DNA of 45,976 bases from contig JAFVDC010000170.1 in NCBI GenBank assembly GCA_017478685.1, positions 1-45,976 on the forward strand, read 5' to 3'. Shown piece after piece: positions 1 through 7,188 of this stretch (position 1 is the first letter of the stretch; every line of letters begins with the position of its first letter). The notes beneath the pieces were generated by a model that was not told where the DNA came from, did not search any database, and saw only the letters and a program-made list of their open reading frames with translations. Position numbers and translations under genes: made by a program. Source of the stretch: Bacteroidales bacterium (lineage in GTDB: Bacteria; Bacteroidota; Bacteroidia; Bacteroidales; UBA932).

Positions 1-8
1 CAAAGATA
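1..8 (-). promoter_or_regulatory. Possible -7 element of a leftward gene outside the window
   Basis: Read on the minus strand, the first eight bases are TATCTTTG, an exact match to the Bacteroides -7 consensus TAnnTTTG. No good TTTG -33 element is seen 19 nt upstream. If real, it drives a gene just left of the window and makes bases 1-273 a divergent control region. An 8-mer match alone is weak evidence. Confidence 0.3.
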
Positions 9-56
9 CTAATTTTTTTCGGCTTCTCCCATATCGGCAGTTTTGCACCGCCTTGG

Positions 57-238
57 TGAAACGGATATTTTTTTTCATGTGCCCCACTGGGCCTTCAAAG
101 GCCGATTCTTCCTTCAAAAAGGGGCTTTGCATTTTCAATTGACGCATTTATCCGTTTCAAGCGCTCCGAAAATCGGCCCCAGAATAGCCCATGATGGCGT
201 TTTTTAAATTAAACGCTTCCTATTTGGTGACACGGATA
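57..238. repeat. Three copies of an 11-bp motif, TGAAACGGATA
   Basis: The motif TGAAACGGATA occurs at 57-67, as an exact reverse complement at 149-159 (TATCCGTTTCA), and with one mismatch at 228-238 (TGACACGGATA). The third copy lies between the proposed -33 and -7 elements of the gene starting at 274, where a bound protein would block polymerase. An additional 8-bp inverted pair, GGCCGATT (100-107) and AATCGGCC (171-178), and a small palindrome, GGCCTTCAAAGGCC (90-103), lie in the same stretch. No gene is visible in 1-273. The arrangement suggests operator sites, but the binding protein is unknown. Confidence 0.45.
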
Positions 239-254
239 ACTTTACTCACTTTTG
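223..254 (+). promoter_or_regulatory. Probable Bacteroides-type promoter of the lipoprotein operon
   Basis: TTTG at 223-226 is followed after 20 nt by CACTTTTG at 247-254. This matches the Bacteroidota pattern TTTG-N19-TAnnTTTG apart from the first base of the -7 box and one extra nucleotide of spacing. Transcription would begin near 261, giving a leader of about 13 nt before the ATG at 274. A copy of the 11-bp repeat sits in the spacer. Confidence 0.4.
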
Positions 255-273
255 CCCAAAACTTATGTGCCCT

Positions 274-1845
274 ATGAAAAAGACATTGTTAATACTAATT
301 CCCTGGCTGGCTTTTTCGGCCTGCCAGAAGAGCGGACTTCCGCTGGATGGAAACGGCCTTCGGCACCCGGAGGGAGACGTTTTCCATGAAATGATCCAGC
401 TTGGCGAAAAGCTGGACGATCCCTACACCGTGGCCAACATGACCGAGGCCCTCACAAAGGCGTATCCCACAAAGGCGGGAAGGGTCACTCTCCAGGCCAC
501 GGACCTTTATGTGCGCTTCTTGCCGAAGGACGACGCCCAGATGGATACGCTGGCCTCCCGCGGGCTCTATCTCATGGATCACCCCATGGATTACAGGATT
601 GTGAAGGAGGGAGACTACTACCAGGACCCGGGTATCGGGGAGGAAGCCATCACCTGGCAGTACGCCGTTGTGCCCTACGATTTCCAGTTCCCGGACGGCA
701 TCAAGTATGAGGTACTTGACGAATGTTACCTGGCCGAAAACGACGCCACAAAGGCCGGAGACATTGACTGGACGCTGGTTGAGGAGGAAGCGTTCAAACT
801 GACCGGGAACCAGGACCTTTGGGCGCCGCCCACCAAAGCCGCCGCCTACCCCACCGGCCGAATCACCATCGAAGACCCCAAATTCAGCGGAGGGAAGCCC
901 TTCGGCGTTGCCGGAGTGGAAGTTGTGGCCAACATCTTTGTAAAAGTGGCAAGGTGCAACACCTCCCGTGACGGATACTACACCATGCCGAAGAGTTTCT
1001 CCGGTAAACCCCGCTACAGGCTGGTTTTCAAGAACGAGAAAGGCTTCTCCATAGGCTTCAACTGGATCATTGTCCCGGCATCAGTGAGCACCTTGGGAAG
1101 GGGCGGTCCAGAGGGAATAGACGTGAATGTGACGGCTTCCTCAGACGAAGCCCTGTTCCGCCGCTGCGCCGTGAACAACGCCGCCTATGACTACTATTCC
1201 CGCTGCACGGAGACGGACCTTGAGATTGCGCCCCCTCCCGGAGACATGAGAATCTGGATATTCCCCGGGCTCAGCGCTTCCAGCGCGCCTATGCTCCACC
1301 ATGGCGCATTCATGGACAACGACCTGCTGCAGAAGTATCTGGGGGTGTGGTTGGGACTCATTCAGATTTTCCTTCCGGACGTTACTATCGGCACGTCAGG
1401 ACAACTAAACTACCCGGCAATTTTCAGTGCCGTCAATCACGAACTTGCCCACGCCAGCCATTTTGCAAAAGTTGGAAACGACTTCTGGTCGCCGTACATC
1501 AACTATGTGATACATTCTTTCATAACTGCCGGCGGGCAGATGTACGGGCTGGGAACAGGAGACGGAGCCTCGCAATGCGAAGTTGGAGAAATGTGGGGAT
1601 ACTTCATGCAGGCGACCCTGGTCAGGGACCGCTACAAAGGCGCCATAGAGACATTCGGGAACAGTTTCTGGTTCAAGCCGGACATCTTCACTTACCTGTA
1701 CGAGAGAGGTATGACAAGGGGTGAGATTTATCGCGCTCTGTCACCAGCGGCAGTGGATATAGCCTCCCTCAAGGAGGAACTTATAAAAGTGGCGCCTGGA
1801 CTTACCGAGGAAATATTGGCCACATTCAACCGTTATGGGAAATAG
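274..1845 (+). CDS. Lipoprotein with an HExxH metallopeptidase-like motif
   Basis: A 523-residue predicted lipoprotein. The N-terminus MKKTLLILIPWLAFSAC is a signal peptide ending in a lipobox (FSAC). I prefer the ATG at 274 to the in-frame ATG at 265 because the signal peptide starts cleanly there. Around residues 205-260 a segment resembles a carboxypeptidase-regulatory-like beta-sandwich fold (GVAGVEVVANIF, then DGYYTMPKSFSG). At residues 389-396 the sequence HELAHASH is a zinc-binding HExxH signature, and CEVGEMWGYF about 45 residues later could supply a third ligand. This suggests a cell-envelope zinc peptidase, but I do not recognise the family and activity is not shown. It overlaps the next gene by 11 bp, so the two are very probably co-transcribed and functionally linked. 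Confidence 0.75.
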   Translation: MKKTLLILIPWLAFSACQKSGLPLDGNGLRHPEGDVFHEMIQLGEKLDDPYTVANMTEALTKAYPTKAGRVTLQATDLYVRFLPKDDAQMDTLASRGLYLMDHPMDYRIVKEGDYYQDPGIGEEAITWQYAVVPYDFQFPDGIKYEVLDECYLAENDATKAGDIDWTLVEEEAFKLTGNQDLWAPPTKAAAYPTGRITIEDPKFSGGKPFGVAGVEVVANIFVKVARCNTSRDGYYTMPKSFSGKPRYRLVFKNEKGFSIGFNWIIVPASVSTLGRGGPEGIDVNVTASSDEALFRRCAVNNAAYDYYSRCTETDLEIAPPPGDMRIWIFPGLSASSAPMLHHGAFMDNDLLQKYLGVWLGLIQIFLPDVTIGTSGQLNYPAIFSAVNHELAHASHFAKVGNDFWSPYINYVIHSFITAGGQMYGLGTGDGASQCEVGEMWGYFMQATLVRDRYKGAIETFGNSFWFKPDIFTYLYERGMTRGEIYRALSPAAVDIASLKEELIKVAPGLTEEILATFNRYGK

Positions 1846-2584
1846 GTGGATGGCAGGCCGGACTCTCCTTACGGTTTTCACGGCATTCATGCTTTTATCC
1901 TGCTCCGTGAAGGAAGACCGTTCGGCCTGCCCATGCCTTCTTGCCGTTAATCTGTCCGGCCCCGGACCCATTGAATACCGGATAGAGGATTCCATAGGAG
2001 ATGTTTTGCATGAGGGGACTGTCCCGCGGGACACCGTGGTTTACCATGACGTTCCGCGGGACAGGGTCCGGATAATTGCGGTTTCAGGAGCGGCGCTTAG
2101 AGATGGTGTACGCATTCCATACGGGACGCAAAGCCCGCCGCTGTACATGTATCACGGCATTATATCGGCTTCCGGCGAAGCCTTGAAAGTGAACGCCACA
2201 CTTCACAAACAGTTTTGCGGACTGACTTTGGTGCTGGATGGTCCTCCCGGAGACGGAAAGCCGATAGGAGTGACGGTAAGGGGCTCAGTGGAAGGGATAG
2301 GACTGGATGGAAGGCCTTTTGACGGTGATTTCTGCTGCCCGGTCACAGGCATGAGTTGCCTGCTCCCCCGTCAATCACCTTCGGACCTTCTGCTTCTGGA
2401 CATTGTGATGCAGGACAAGGTGGTGAGAACCTTCTCACTGGGCACCTACATCCGCGAGGCCGGGTACGACTGGACAGACACTGACCTTAAGGACATTACC
2501 ATATGCCTTTCCATGTCCGTGACCCAGATAACACTAAAGCTTGGAGACTGGTCACACACGGAAAACATAAATGTAGAAATTTAG
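1835..2584 (+). CDS. FimB/Mfa2-family fimbrial anchor-like lipoprotein
   Basis: A 249-residue lipoprotein. The signal peptide ends in LLSCSVKEDRSACPC, and the CPC-x-L-x-V-N-L pattern shortly after the lipid-anchored cysteine is typical of the FimB/Mfa2 family. The C-terminal half also fits the family: a GTYIREAGYDWT segment, then DLKDITICLSM and a final beta strand with W and VEI. In Porphyromonas and Bacteroides such proteins anchor type V fimbriae to the outer membrane. Two starts are possible: ATG 1835, overlapping the upstream stop, or ATG 1850, which gives a shorter signal peptide. No fimbrillin shaft or tip gene is present in the window, so this may be an orphan or repurposed family member. 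The family call is from visible motifs, not from a database search. Confidence 0.7.
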   Translation: MGNRWMAGRTLLTVFTAFMLLSCSVKEDRSACPCLLAVNLSGPGPIEYRIEDSIGDVLHEGTVPRDTVVYHDVPRDRVRIIAVSGAALRDGVRIPYGTQSPPLYMYHGIISASGEALKVNATLHKQFCGLTLVLDGPPGDGKPIGVTVRGSVEGIGLDGRPFDGDFCCPVTGMSCLLPRQSPSDLLLLDIVMQDKVVRTFSLGTYIREAGYDWTDTDLKDITICLSMSVTQITLKLGDWSHTENINVEI

Positions 2585-2594
2585 AACGCAAATA

Positions 2595-2625
2595 TTTGGA
2601 GTTCCAAAAAAAGTGAGTAAATTTG
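2595..2625 (+). promoter_or_regulatory. Promoter of tRNA-Leu
   Basis: TTTG at 2595-2598, exactly 19 nt of spacer, and TAAATTTG at 2618-2625: a full match to the Bacteroidota promoter consensus (TTTG-N19-TAnnTTTG). Transcription would start about 7-10 nt upstream of the mature tRNA at 2642. It is the clearest promoter in the window. Confidence 0.8.
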
Positions 2626-2641
2626 CAGTCCCAAAAAAGAT

Positions 2642-2725
2642 GCGCGGATGGCGGAATTGGTAGACGCGCTACTCTCAGGAGGTAGTGTCCGAAAGGACGT
2701 GTCAGTTCGACTCTGATTTCGCGCA
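2642..2725 (+). tRNA. tRNA-Leu (anticodon CAG)
   Basis: An 84-nt class II tRNA. The acceptor stem pairs GCGCGGA (2642-2648) with TTCGCGC (2718-2724), followed by discriminator A. The D arm is the standard leucine type (GCGGAATTGGTAGACGC). The anticodon stem CTACT/GGTAG closes a loop CTCAGGA with anticodon CAG. A long variable arm (TGTCCGAAAGGACG) and a T arm with TTCGACT follow. The 3' CCA is not encoded, as in most Bacteroidota. It decodes CUG leucine codons. Confidence 0.95.
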
Positions 2726-2727
2726 CG

Positions 2728-2760
2728 AAGGATGACTTTTGAAGTCATCCTTTTTCTTTT
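2728..2760 (+). terminator. Intrinsic terminator of tRNA-Leu
   Basis: A perfect 11-bp stem, AAGGATGACTT / AAGTCATCCTT, with a 3-nt loop (TTG), followed by a T-rich run (TTTCTTTTTC). It ends the tRNA transcript just before the converging GH97 gene. On the opposite strand there is no T-run, so it is not clearly bidirectional. Confidence 0.85.
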
Positions 2761-2781
2761 TCTACAGTCATGAAGTGTCGT

Positions 2782-4740
2782 TCAAAATAGCGTCTCGAGC
2801 ACCCAGCCGCCGCCGGGGGCGAGATGGATGGTGATGTGAGCGGGGACGGCAGTGGAGGTGCGGGTGTAATCGCGGCCAGCCCTGTGGGCATTGGCGCCAT
2901 CGGCAAAGATGACGGCCTCTCCGGGGCCGATGAAACTGAGATCCAGGGTGAGGCTCCTCTCCTGAAGGCCGTTGAGTGCCCCCACATACCATTTTGAGCC
3001 CTTCCTGCGGGCCATCACCACATACTCACCTATCTTTCCGTCAAGGGCAATGGTCTCGTCCCAAACCGTGGGGATTCCCGCTATGAAATCCGTGCATTCG
3101 GGCTCCCGGAGGTAGCTACTGGGAGAATCGCAGAGCATGGTGAGCGGGGCGTCGAACACCACATATTCGGCCAGTTGGTGGCAGCGCGTTCCCTGGGACA
3201 TTGGCTCTGAATTCACGGGCCGATAATTCCCTGCGGCAGCATTTCTCATGGCTCCCTGGGTGTAGTCTGCAGGACCGGCAACAAGGCGCACAAAGGGGAT
3301 GGTTACGTCGTAGGTAATCTGATCCACCTCCGGGGCAGCCCATTTCATGTTCTCAAGGCCATATACGCCCTCGTAGTTTACTATGTTGGGGTATGTACGG
3401 TTGAGGCCGGTGGGAGGATATGCCCCGTGGAAATCCACGGTCATATGGTATTTCGCGGCAGTGGCTGCCGCCTGCTCATAGAAGCGCACGATATCTTGGT
3501 CGTTGCGGTCCATGAAGTCTATCTTCCAGCCTTTTATGCCAAGCTTAGAGTAATGGGCGCACACGGCGTCCATGTCCTTTTTGAAGGCATTGTAGCCTGC
3601 CCAGAGGATAAGGTTCACGCCTTTTGACCGGGCGTAGGAAGACAGCATGGGGACGTCTATCTCCGGCACCACCTGCATGAGGTCGGACTGTCCCGTAACG
3701 GACCAGCCCTCGTCAAGGATTACGTACTCTATGCCTTTTGCCGAAGCAAAGTCTATGTAGTACTTATAGGTATCGTTGTTGATTCCTGAAGCGAAGTCAA
3801 CCCCGTAGATATTCCAGTCGTTCCACCAGTCCCAGGCCACCTTGCCGGGTTTTACCCAGCTCCAGTCCACGGGTTCGGCCGGCTTTGCAAGGCGATAGAC
3901 CATATCACTTTGGGCAAGTTCCTTGTCTTCCTTTGCCACAATCACAACGCGCCAGGGGAATTCAGTGGCATCCTTTGCAATATAAGGCTCCGCGGCCGTC
4001 ACTATGCTCTGGAGCATGTTGTGACCGCCTTTCTCCTCCTCTTTTGGCACCGGTGCGAATACGCCCTTCAAGGTGCAGGACGCGTTACCGTTGTAGAGGA
4101 AGAGGCCCGGATAGTTCCTTAAATCGGCCTCAGTGACACAAAGTTTTACGCTGCCGGCGTCAAGAGTTACCGGAGAGAACGCCAGCCTTTTTGCGTCCCA
4201 TTTGCTTATGGCCGATACCGTGTACTGGGACTCGAAAGAGGACATCAACTGGCTCTGAAGCGTTTCCGTATGCTGGCTTACATAAGGGATATAAGCCTTG
4301 TAGTCCTTTGCAAAGGAGAATTCAGCGGTTTCGGCCTTTACGGTAACGGGGCCGGCCGACACAAAGCGGTACGCCAATCCGTCGTTGTACAGGCGGAAAA
4401 CCACGCTGAAGCCCTTTGCGGGGAGCGTCACCTCATTGTAGCAGTCCTGAACCTTGCCGCGCTTGAAAAGCCGGGCGTCGAACTCCGCATTTACGCTGCG
4501 TTTCTTGGCCGAACGGAAACGGGTTCCGCCGCCCCATACCGTGCCGCCCTCCAGTGTGAGTCCTATCTCTGAGGGCCGGACAAGGATTTCTCCGTCATAC
4601 TCCAGGAACCAGGTGAGCCTGGAACCGGTTTCTATGGTAGCCTTGAGGCGGCCGTCCGGGGAAGAAACCGTAACCGGTTTTGAATAGGCGCAAAGCGCCA
4701 GGGGAAGCATCAGTAGCAGTGTTGTCAATATGCGTTTCAT
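2782..4740 (-). CDS. GH97 family glycoside hydrolase, probably retaining
   Basis: A 652-residue secreted glycosidase of the GH97 (SusB-like) family. The start is ATG 4740, where MKRILTTLLLMLPLALC begins a signal peptide. Upstream in-frame codons have no signal-peptide character and run through the promoter. The N-terminal beta-sandwich opens with SPDGRLKATIE, and the TIM barrel carries WDWWNDWNIYG, YVILDEGW and GWKIDFMDRNDQ. In GH97 an Asp at the position of D408 (KIDFMD) is the nucleophile of the retaining alpha-galactosidase branch, whereas SusB-type inverting alpha-glucosidases lack it. A retaining alpha-galactosidase-like activity is therefore more likely than SusB activity. E457 in NYEGV is a candidate acid/base. 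Substrate is an inference. The gene is divergent from GH31 and shares its promoter region. Confidence 0.9.
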   Translation of the reverse strand: MKRILTTLLLMLPLALCAYSKPVTVSSPDGRLKATIETGSRLTWFLEYDGEILVRPSEIGLTLEGGTVWGGGTRFRSAKKRSVNAEFDARLFKRGKVQDCYNEVTLPAKGFSVVFRLYNDGLAYRFVSAGPVTVKAETAEFSFAKDYKAYIPYVSQHTETLQSQLMSSFESQYTVSAISKWDAKRLAFSPVTLDAGSVKLCVTEADLRNYPGLFLYNGNASCTLKGVFAPVPKEEEKGGHNMLQSIVTAAEPYIAKDATEFPWRVVIVAKEDKELAQSDMVYRLAKPAEPVDWSWVKPGKVAWDWWNDWNIYGVDFASGINNDTYKYYIDFASAKGIEYVILDEGWSVTGQSDLMQVVPEIDVPMLSSYARSKGVNLILWAGYNAFKKDMDAVCAHYSKLGIKGWKIDFMDRNDQDIVRFYEQAAATAAKYHMTVDFHGAYPPTGLNRTYPNIVNYEGVYGLENMKWAAPEVDQITYDVTIPFVRLVAGPADYTQGAMRNAAAGNYRPVNSEPMSQGTRCHQLAEYVVFDAPLTMLCDSPSSYLREPECTDFIAGIPTVWDETIALDGKIGEYVVMARRKGSKWYVGALNGLQERSLTLDLSFIGPGEAVIFADGANAHRAGRDYTRTSTAVPAHITIHLAPGGGWVLETLF

Positions 4741-4755
4741 AATCAGATATTTGTT

Positions 4756-4763
4756 CAAATATA
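4756..4763 (-). promoter_or_regulatory. -7 element of the GH97 gene
   Basis: The minus strand reads TATATTTG, an exact TAnnTTTG match. Transcription would start near 4750, leaving a leader of about 10 nt before the ATG at 4740. The expected -33 position falls at 4783-4786, close to the facing -7 element of GH31, and has no clear TTTG. Confidence 0.6.
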
Positions 4764-4787
4764 GCAATTTTTTCCCAATCTTTTCAG

Positions 4788-4795
4788 TATATTTG
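4788..4795 (+). promoter_or_regulatory. -7 element of the GH31-GH127 operon
   Basis: TATATTTG on the plus strand is an exact TAnnTTTG match. Transcription would begin near 4802, about 17 nt before the GH31 ATG at 4819. The expected -33 position (4765-4768) is T-rich but not TTTG and lies next to the GH97 -7 element. Weak -33 boxes suggest that an activator is needed. Confidence 0.6.
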
Positions 4796-4818
4796 TATAC
4801 TGCATAATATATCACTTC

Positions 4819-7185
4819 ATGAAAAAGATAATTCTCCTTTTTATTGTCTTGACAGCGCTTGTTCCGGCTCGCGCCCAAAACAACCCAAACGCGGCCCCGG
4901 AATCCATTGTTGAATTTGGAAACGCCCGCTTTACGGTTTTGACAGACCGGCTCATCCGCATGGAATGGGCCCGGGACGGGGTGTTTGAAGACAGGGCTTC
5001 GCTTGCAATAGTGAACCGCAATCTTCCTGTGCCGGAGTTCAGATCGGCCGTAAAAAACGGCACGCTCACAATCAGGACCAAGAAACTTACCCTCTCATAC
5101 AGCGGCGGCCGCTTCACGGAAGACAACCTCAAGGTGGTATTCGGGAAGTACAGCTGGAAGCCCGGAATGGAGCCCGCCGGCAATCTCAAGGGCACTACAC
5201 GCACCCTGGATGGCTGCCTTGGGTTTGAGCAGGCCTCCTTTGACGCAAAAGGGCTGGAAGACGGAATCATCTCCAGGGACGGCTGGGCAATTGTAGATGA
5301 GAGTTCCCGCCACCTTTTTGAGCCCGTGGAATCCCACTGGCAGAACTGGGTTGCAGAGCGCCCGGAAGGAGACCGCATTGACTGGTACATTTTCGCATAC
5401 GGCCACGACTATACCGCCGCCCTGAAGGATTTCACAAAGGTGGCAGGCCGGATTCCGCTTCCTCCAAAGTACACCCTTGGCTACTGGTGGAGCCGTTACT
5501 GGGCTTTCACGGACCAGGAAATACTTGACCTTGGGCATGAAATGCGGGAGCGCGGCATTCCAATGGACGTGATGATTGTGGACATGGACTGGCATTACAC
5601 CTACCATGCCATGGAGGGAAGGCTTGGCCCGGACGCATTTGGAGAGCCCAGGGGCTGGACCGGATACAGCTGGAACAGGGAACTGTTCCCGGATCCGGAA
5701 GGATTCCTGAGAGAACTCCACTCCATGGGCTACAAGACCGCCCTCAACCTCCATCCCGCCTCCGGCATCAGGGAGTACGAGGACTGCTACGACGCCTTTG
5801 TGAAGGATTACCTTTCCCGCACAGACAACTACGACGGCCCCAAAGATTACATCTATGGGAAAGAGCCATACCTTTATGCCGGCATCCAAAAGCCCGCCGG
5901 CCGGGAAGGTTACAGCGCCAGCGTCCCGTACAGGATGGACCAGGAGGCCTGGGCCGATGCCTACTTCAATTCCGTAATCCGTCCCCTGGAGCGTCAAGGC
6001 GTGGATTTCTGGTGGCTGGACTGGCAGCAGTGGAAGGAATCCCGCTATGTAAAAGGACTCAGCAACACATTCTGGATCAATTACGCCTTCTTCAAGGACA
6101 AGGCCGGCAATTCCCCGGAACGTCCCTTCATCTACCACCGCTGGGGCGGTTTGGGAAGTCACCGCTATCAACTTGGATTCTCCGGAGACACCTACGATGA
6201 ATGGAGCGTGCTTGAATACCTCCCCTACTTCACGGCAACGGCATCCAACGTTGGCTACGGATATTGGGGCCACGATATCGGCGGCCACATGCAGAAACGG
6301 GGTCACCAGCGCCTGACAGACCCCGAAATGTACACCCGCTGGCTGCAGTTTGGAGTGTTCACGCCCATTTTCAAGACTCATTCCACCCAAAGCGCCAACC
6401 TTGAAAGGAAAATCTGGGCATACCCGGACCACTATGAGTACATGCTGGATGCAATCCGGCTCCGCTACACCCTGAGCCCCTACATATATACTTTTGCGCG
6501 CGAGGCTTTCGACTCCGGAGTCAGCATCTGCCGCCCCCTGTACTATTCCAATCCTGAGGCCCCTGAAGCCTACTCGTACAATCAGGAATACATGTTCGGG
6601 GACCGTATCCTTGCCACAGCCATCTGCGAGCCTGCCGGAGCGGACGGGAAATCGGCCAGGAAAATATGGTTCCCAAAGGGGACTGACTGGTACGACATGG
6701 CGCTTCACACAACCCACAAGGGGGGAAGCGTGAAAACCCTGCGCTATGCAATAGACGAGAATCCCTGGTATGTAAAGGCCGGAAGCATCATTCCACTGGC
6801 ATCCACTAAGATAAAATCCCTGCAGGAAGCCTCCAACGTCCTTGGAATCCTCATTGTTCCCGGAAAAGGACAGTCCTCCTTTACCCTCTACGAAGACGAC
6901 GGAACTTCCAGGGACTATGACAGTGCCTGCGCCCGCACGCTCATCTCCAAGACTGTGAGCGGGTCCAAAGTCAAGGTTATTATCGGCCACAGGAAGGGCT
7001 CCTATGAAGGAATGCCGGAAAGCCGTGAGATTTACCTTGCGCTTGAAGGCGTTTCAAAACTCCCCAAATCCGTAAAATGTAACGGCGAAAGCGCTGGAGA
7101 GTGCAGTTTGGAAGGTTCCCGCCTTGTCATTACCCTTCCCGCCGTTTCTGCATCGGCTCAGACAACAGTTGAAGTATCGCTATAG
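4819..7185 (+). CDS. GH31 family alpha-glycosidase
   Basis: A 788-residue exported enzyme of family GH31, which releases alpha-linked glucose, xylose or galactose by a retaining mechanism. A signal peptide (MKKIILLFIVLTALVPARAQ) is followed by the N-terminal beta-sandwich (residues about 25-190), then the TIM barrel, which starts near PPKYTLGYWWSRYWAF. DVMIVDMDWH and FWWLDWQQW mark the active site. D401 of WWLDW is the likely nucleophile and D457 of GFSGDTYDEW the likely acid/base. The C-terminal part (YEDDGTSRDYDS) is the usual GH31 beta-domain. The aromatic WWLDWQQW version of the nucleophile loop differs from the classic WxDMNE of alpha-glucosidases, so substrate specificity cannot be read off. 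It lies 3 nt upstream of the next gene, forming a two-gene operon. Confidence 0.92.
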   Translation: MKKIILLFIVLTALVPARAQNNPNAAPESIVEFGNARFTVLTDRLIRMEWARDGVFEDRASLAIVNRNLPVPEFRSAVKNGTLTIRTKKLTLSYSGGRFTEDNLKVVFGKYSWKPGMEPAGNLKGTTRTLDGCLGFEQASFDAKGLEDGIISRDGWAIVDESSRHLFEPVESHWQNWVAERPEGDRIDWYIFAYGHDYTAALKDFTKVAGRIPLPPKYTLGYWWSRYWAFTDQEILDLGHEMRERGIPMDVMIVDMDWHYTYHAMEGRLGPDAFGEPRGWTGYSWNRELFPDPEGFLRELHSMGYKTALNLHPASGIREYEDCYDAFVKDYLSRTDNYDGPKDYIYGKEPYLYAGIQKPAGREGYSASVPYRMDQEAWADAYFNSVIRPLERQGVDFWWLDWQQWKESRYVKGLSNTFWINYAFFKDKAGNSPERPFIYHRWGGLGSHRYQLGFSGDTYDEWSVLEYLPYFTATASNVGYGYWGHDIGGHMQKRGHQRLTDPEMYTRWLQFGVFTPIFKTHSTQSANLERKIWAYPDHYEYMLDAIRLRYTLSPYIYTFAREAFDSGVSICRPLYYSNPEAPEAYSYNQEYMFGDRILATAICEPAGADGKSARKIWFPKGTDWYDMALHTTHKGGSVKTLRYAIDENPWYVKAGSIIPLASTKIKSLQEASNVLGILIVPGKGQSSFTLYEDDGTSRDYDSACARTLISKTVSGSKVKVIIGHRKGSYEGMPESREIYLALEGVSKLPKSVKCNGESAGECSLEGSRLVITLPAVSASAQTTVEVSL

Positions 7186-7188
7186 ACT

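Noticed and set aside
2642..2725. tRNA-Leu as an integration site for the PUL as a mobile island
   Set aside because: I found no second copy of the tRNA 3' end in the window and no integrase, relaxase or other mobility gene. Base composition seems uniform on both sides.
5095..6990. A long antisense open frame inside GH31 (also similar frames at 11019-12701, 22364-23830, 24328-26085 and 43707-45500)
   Set aside because: These lie wholly opposite strong, recognisable genes and show no signal peptide or family motif. They result from the high GC and third-codon bias of the real genes.
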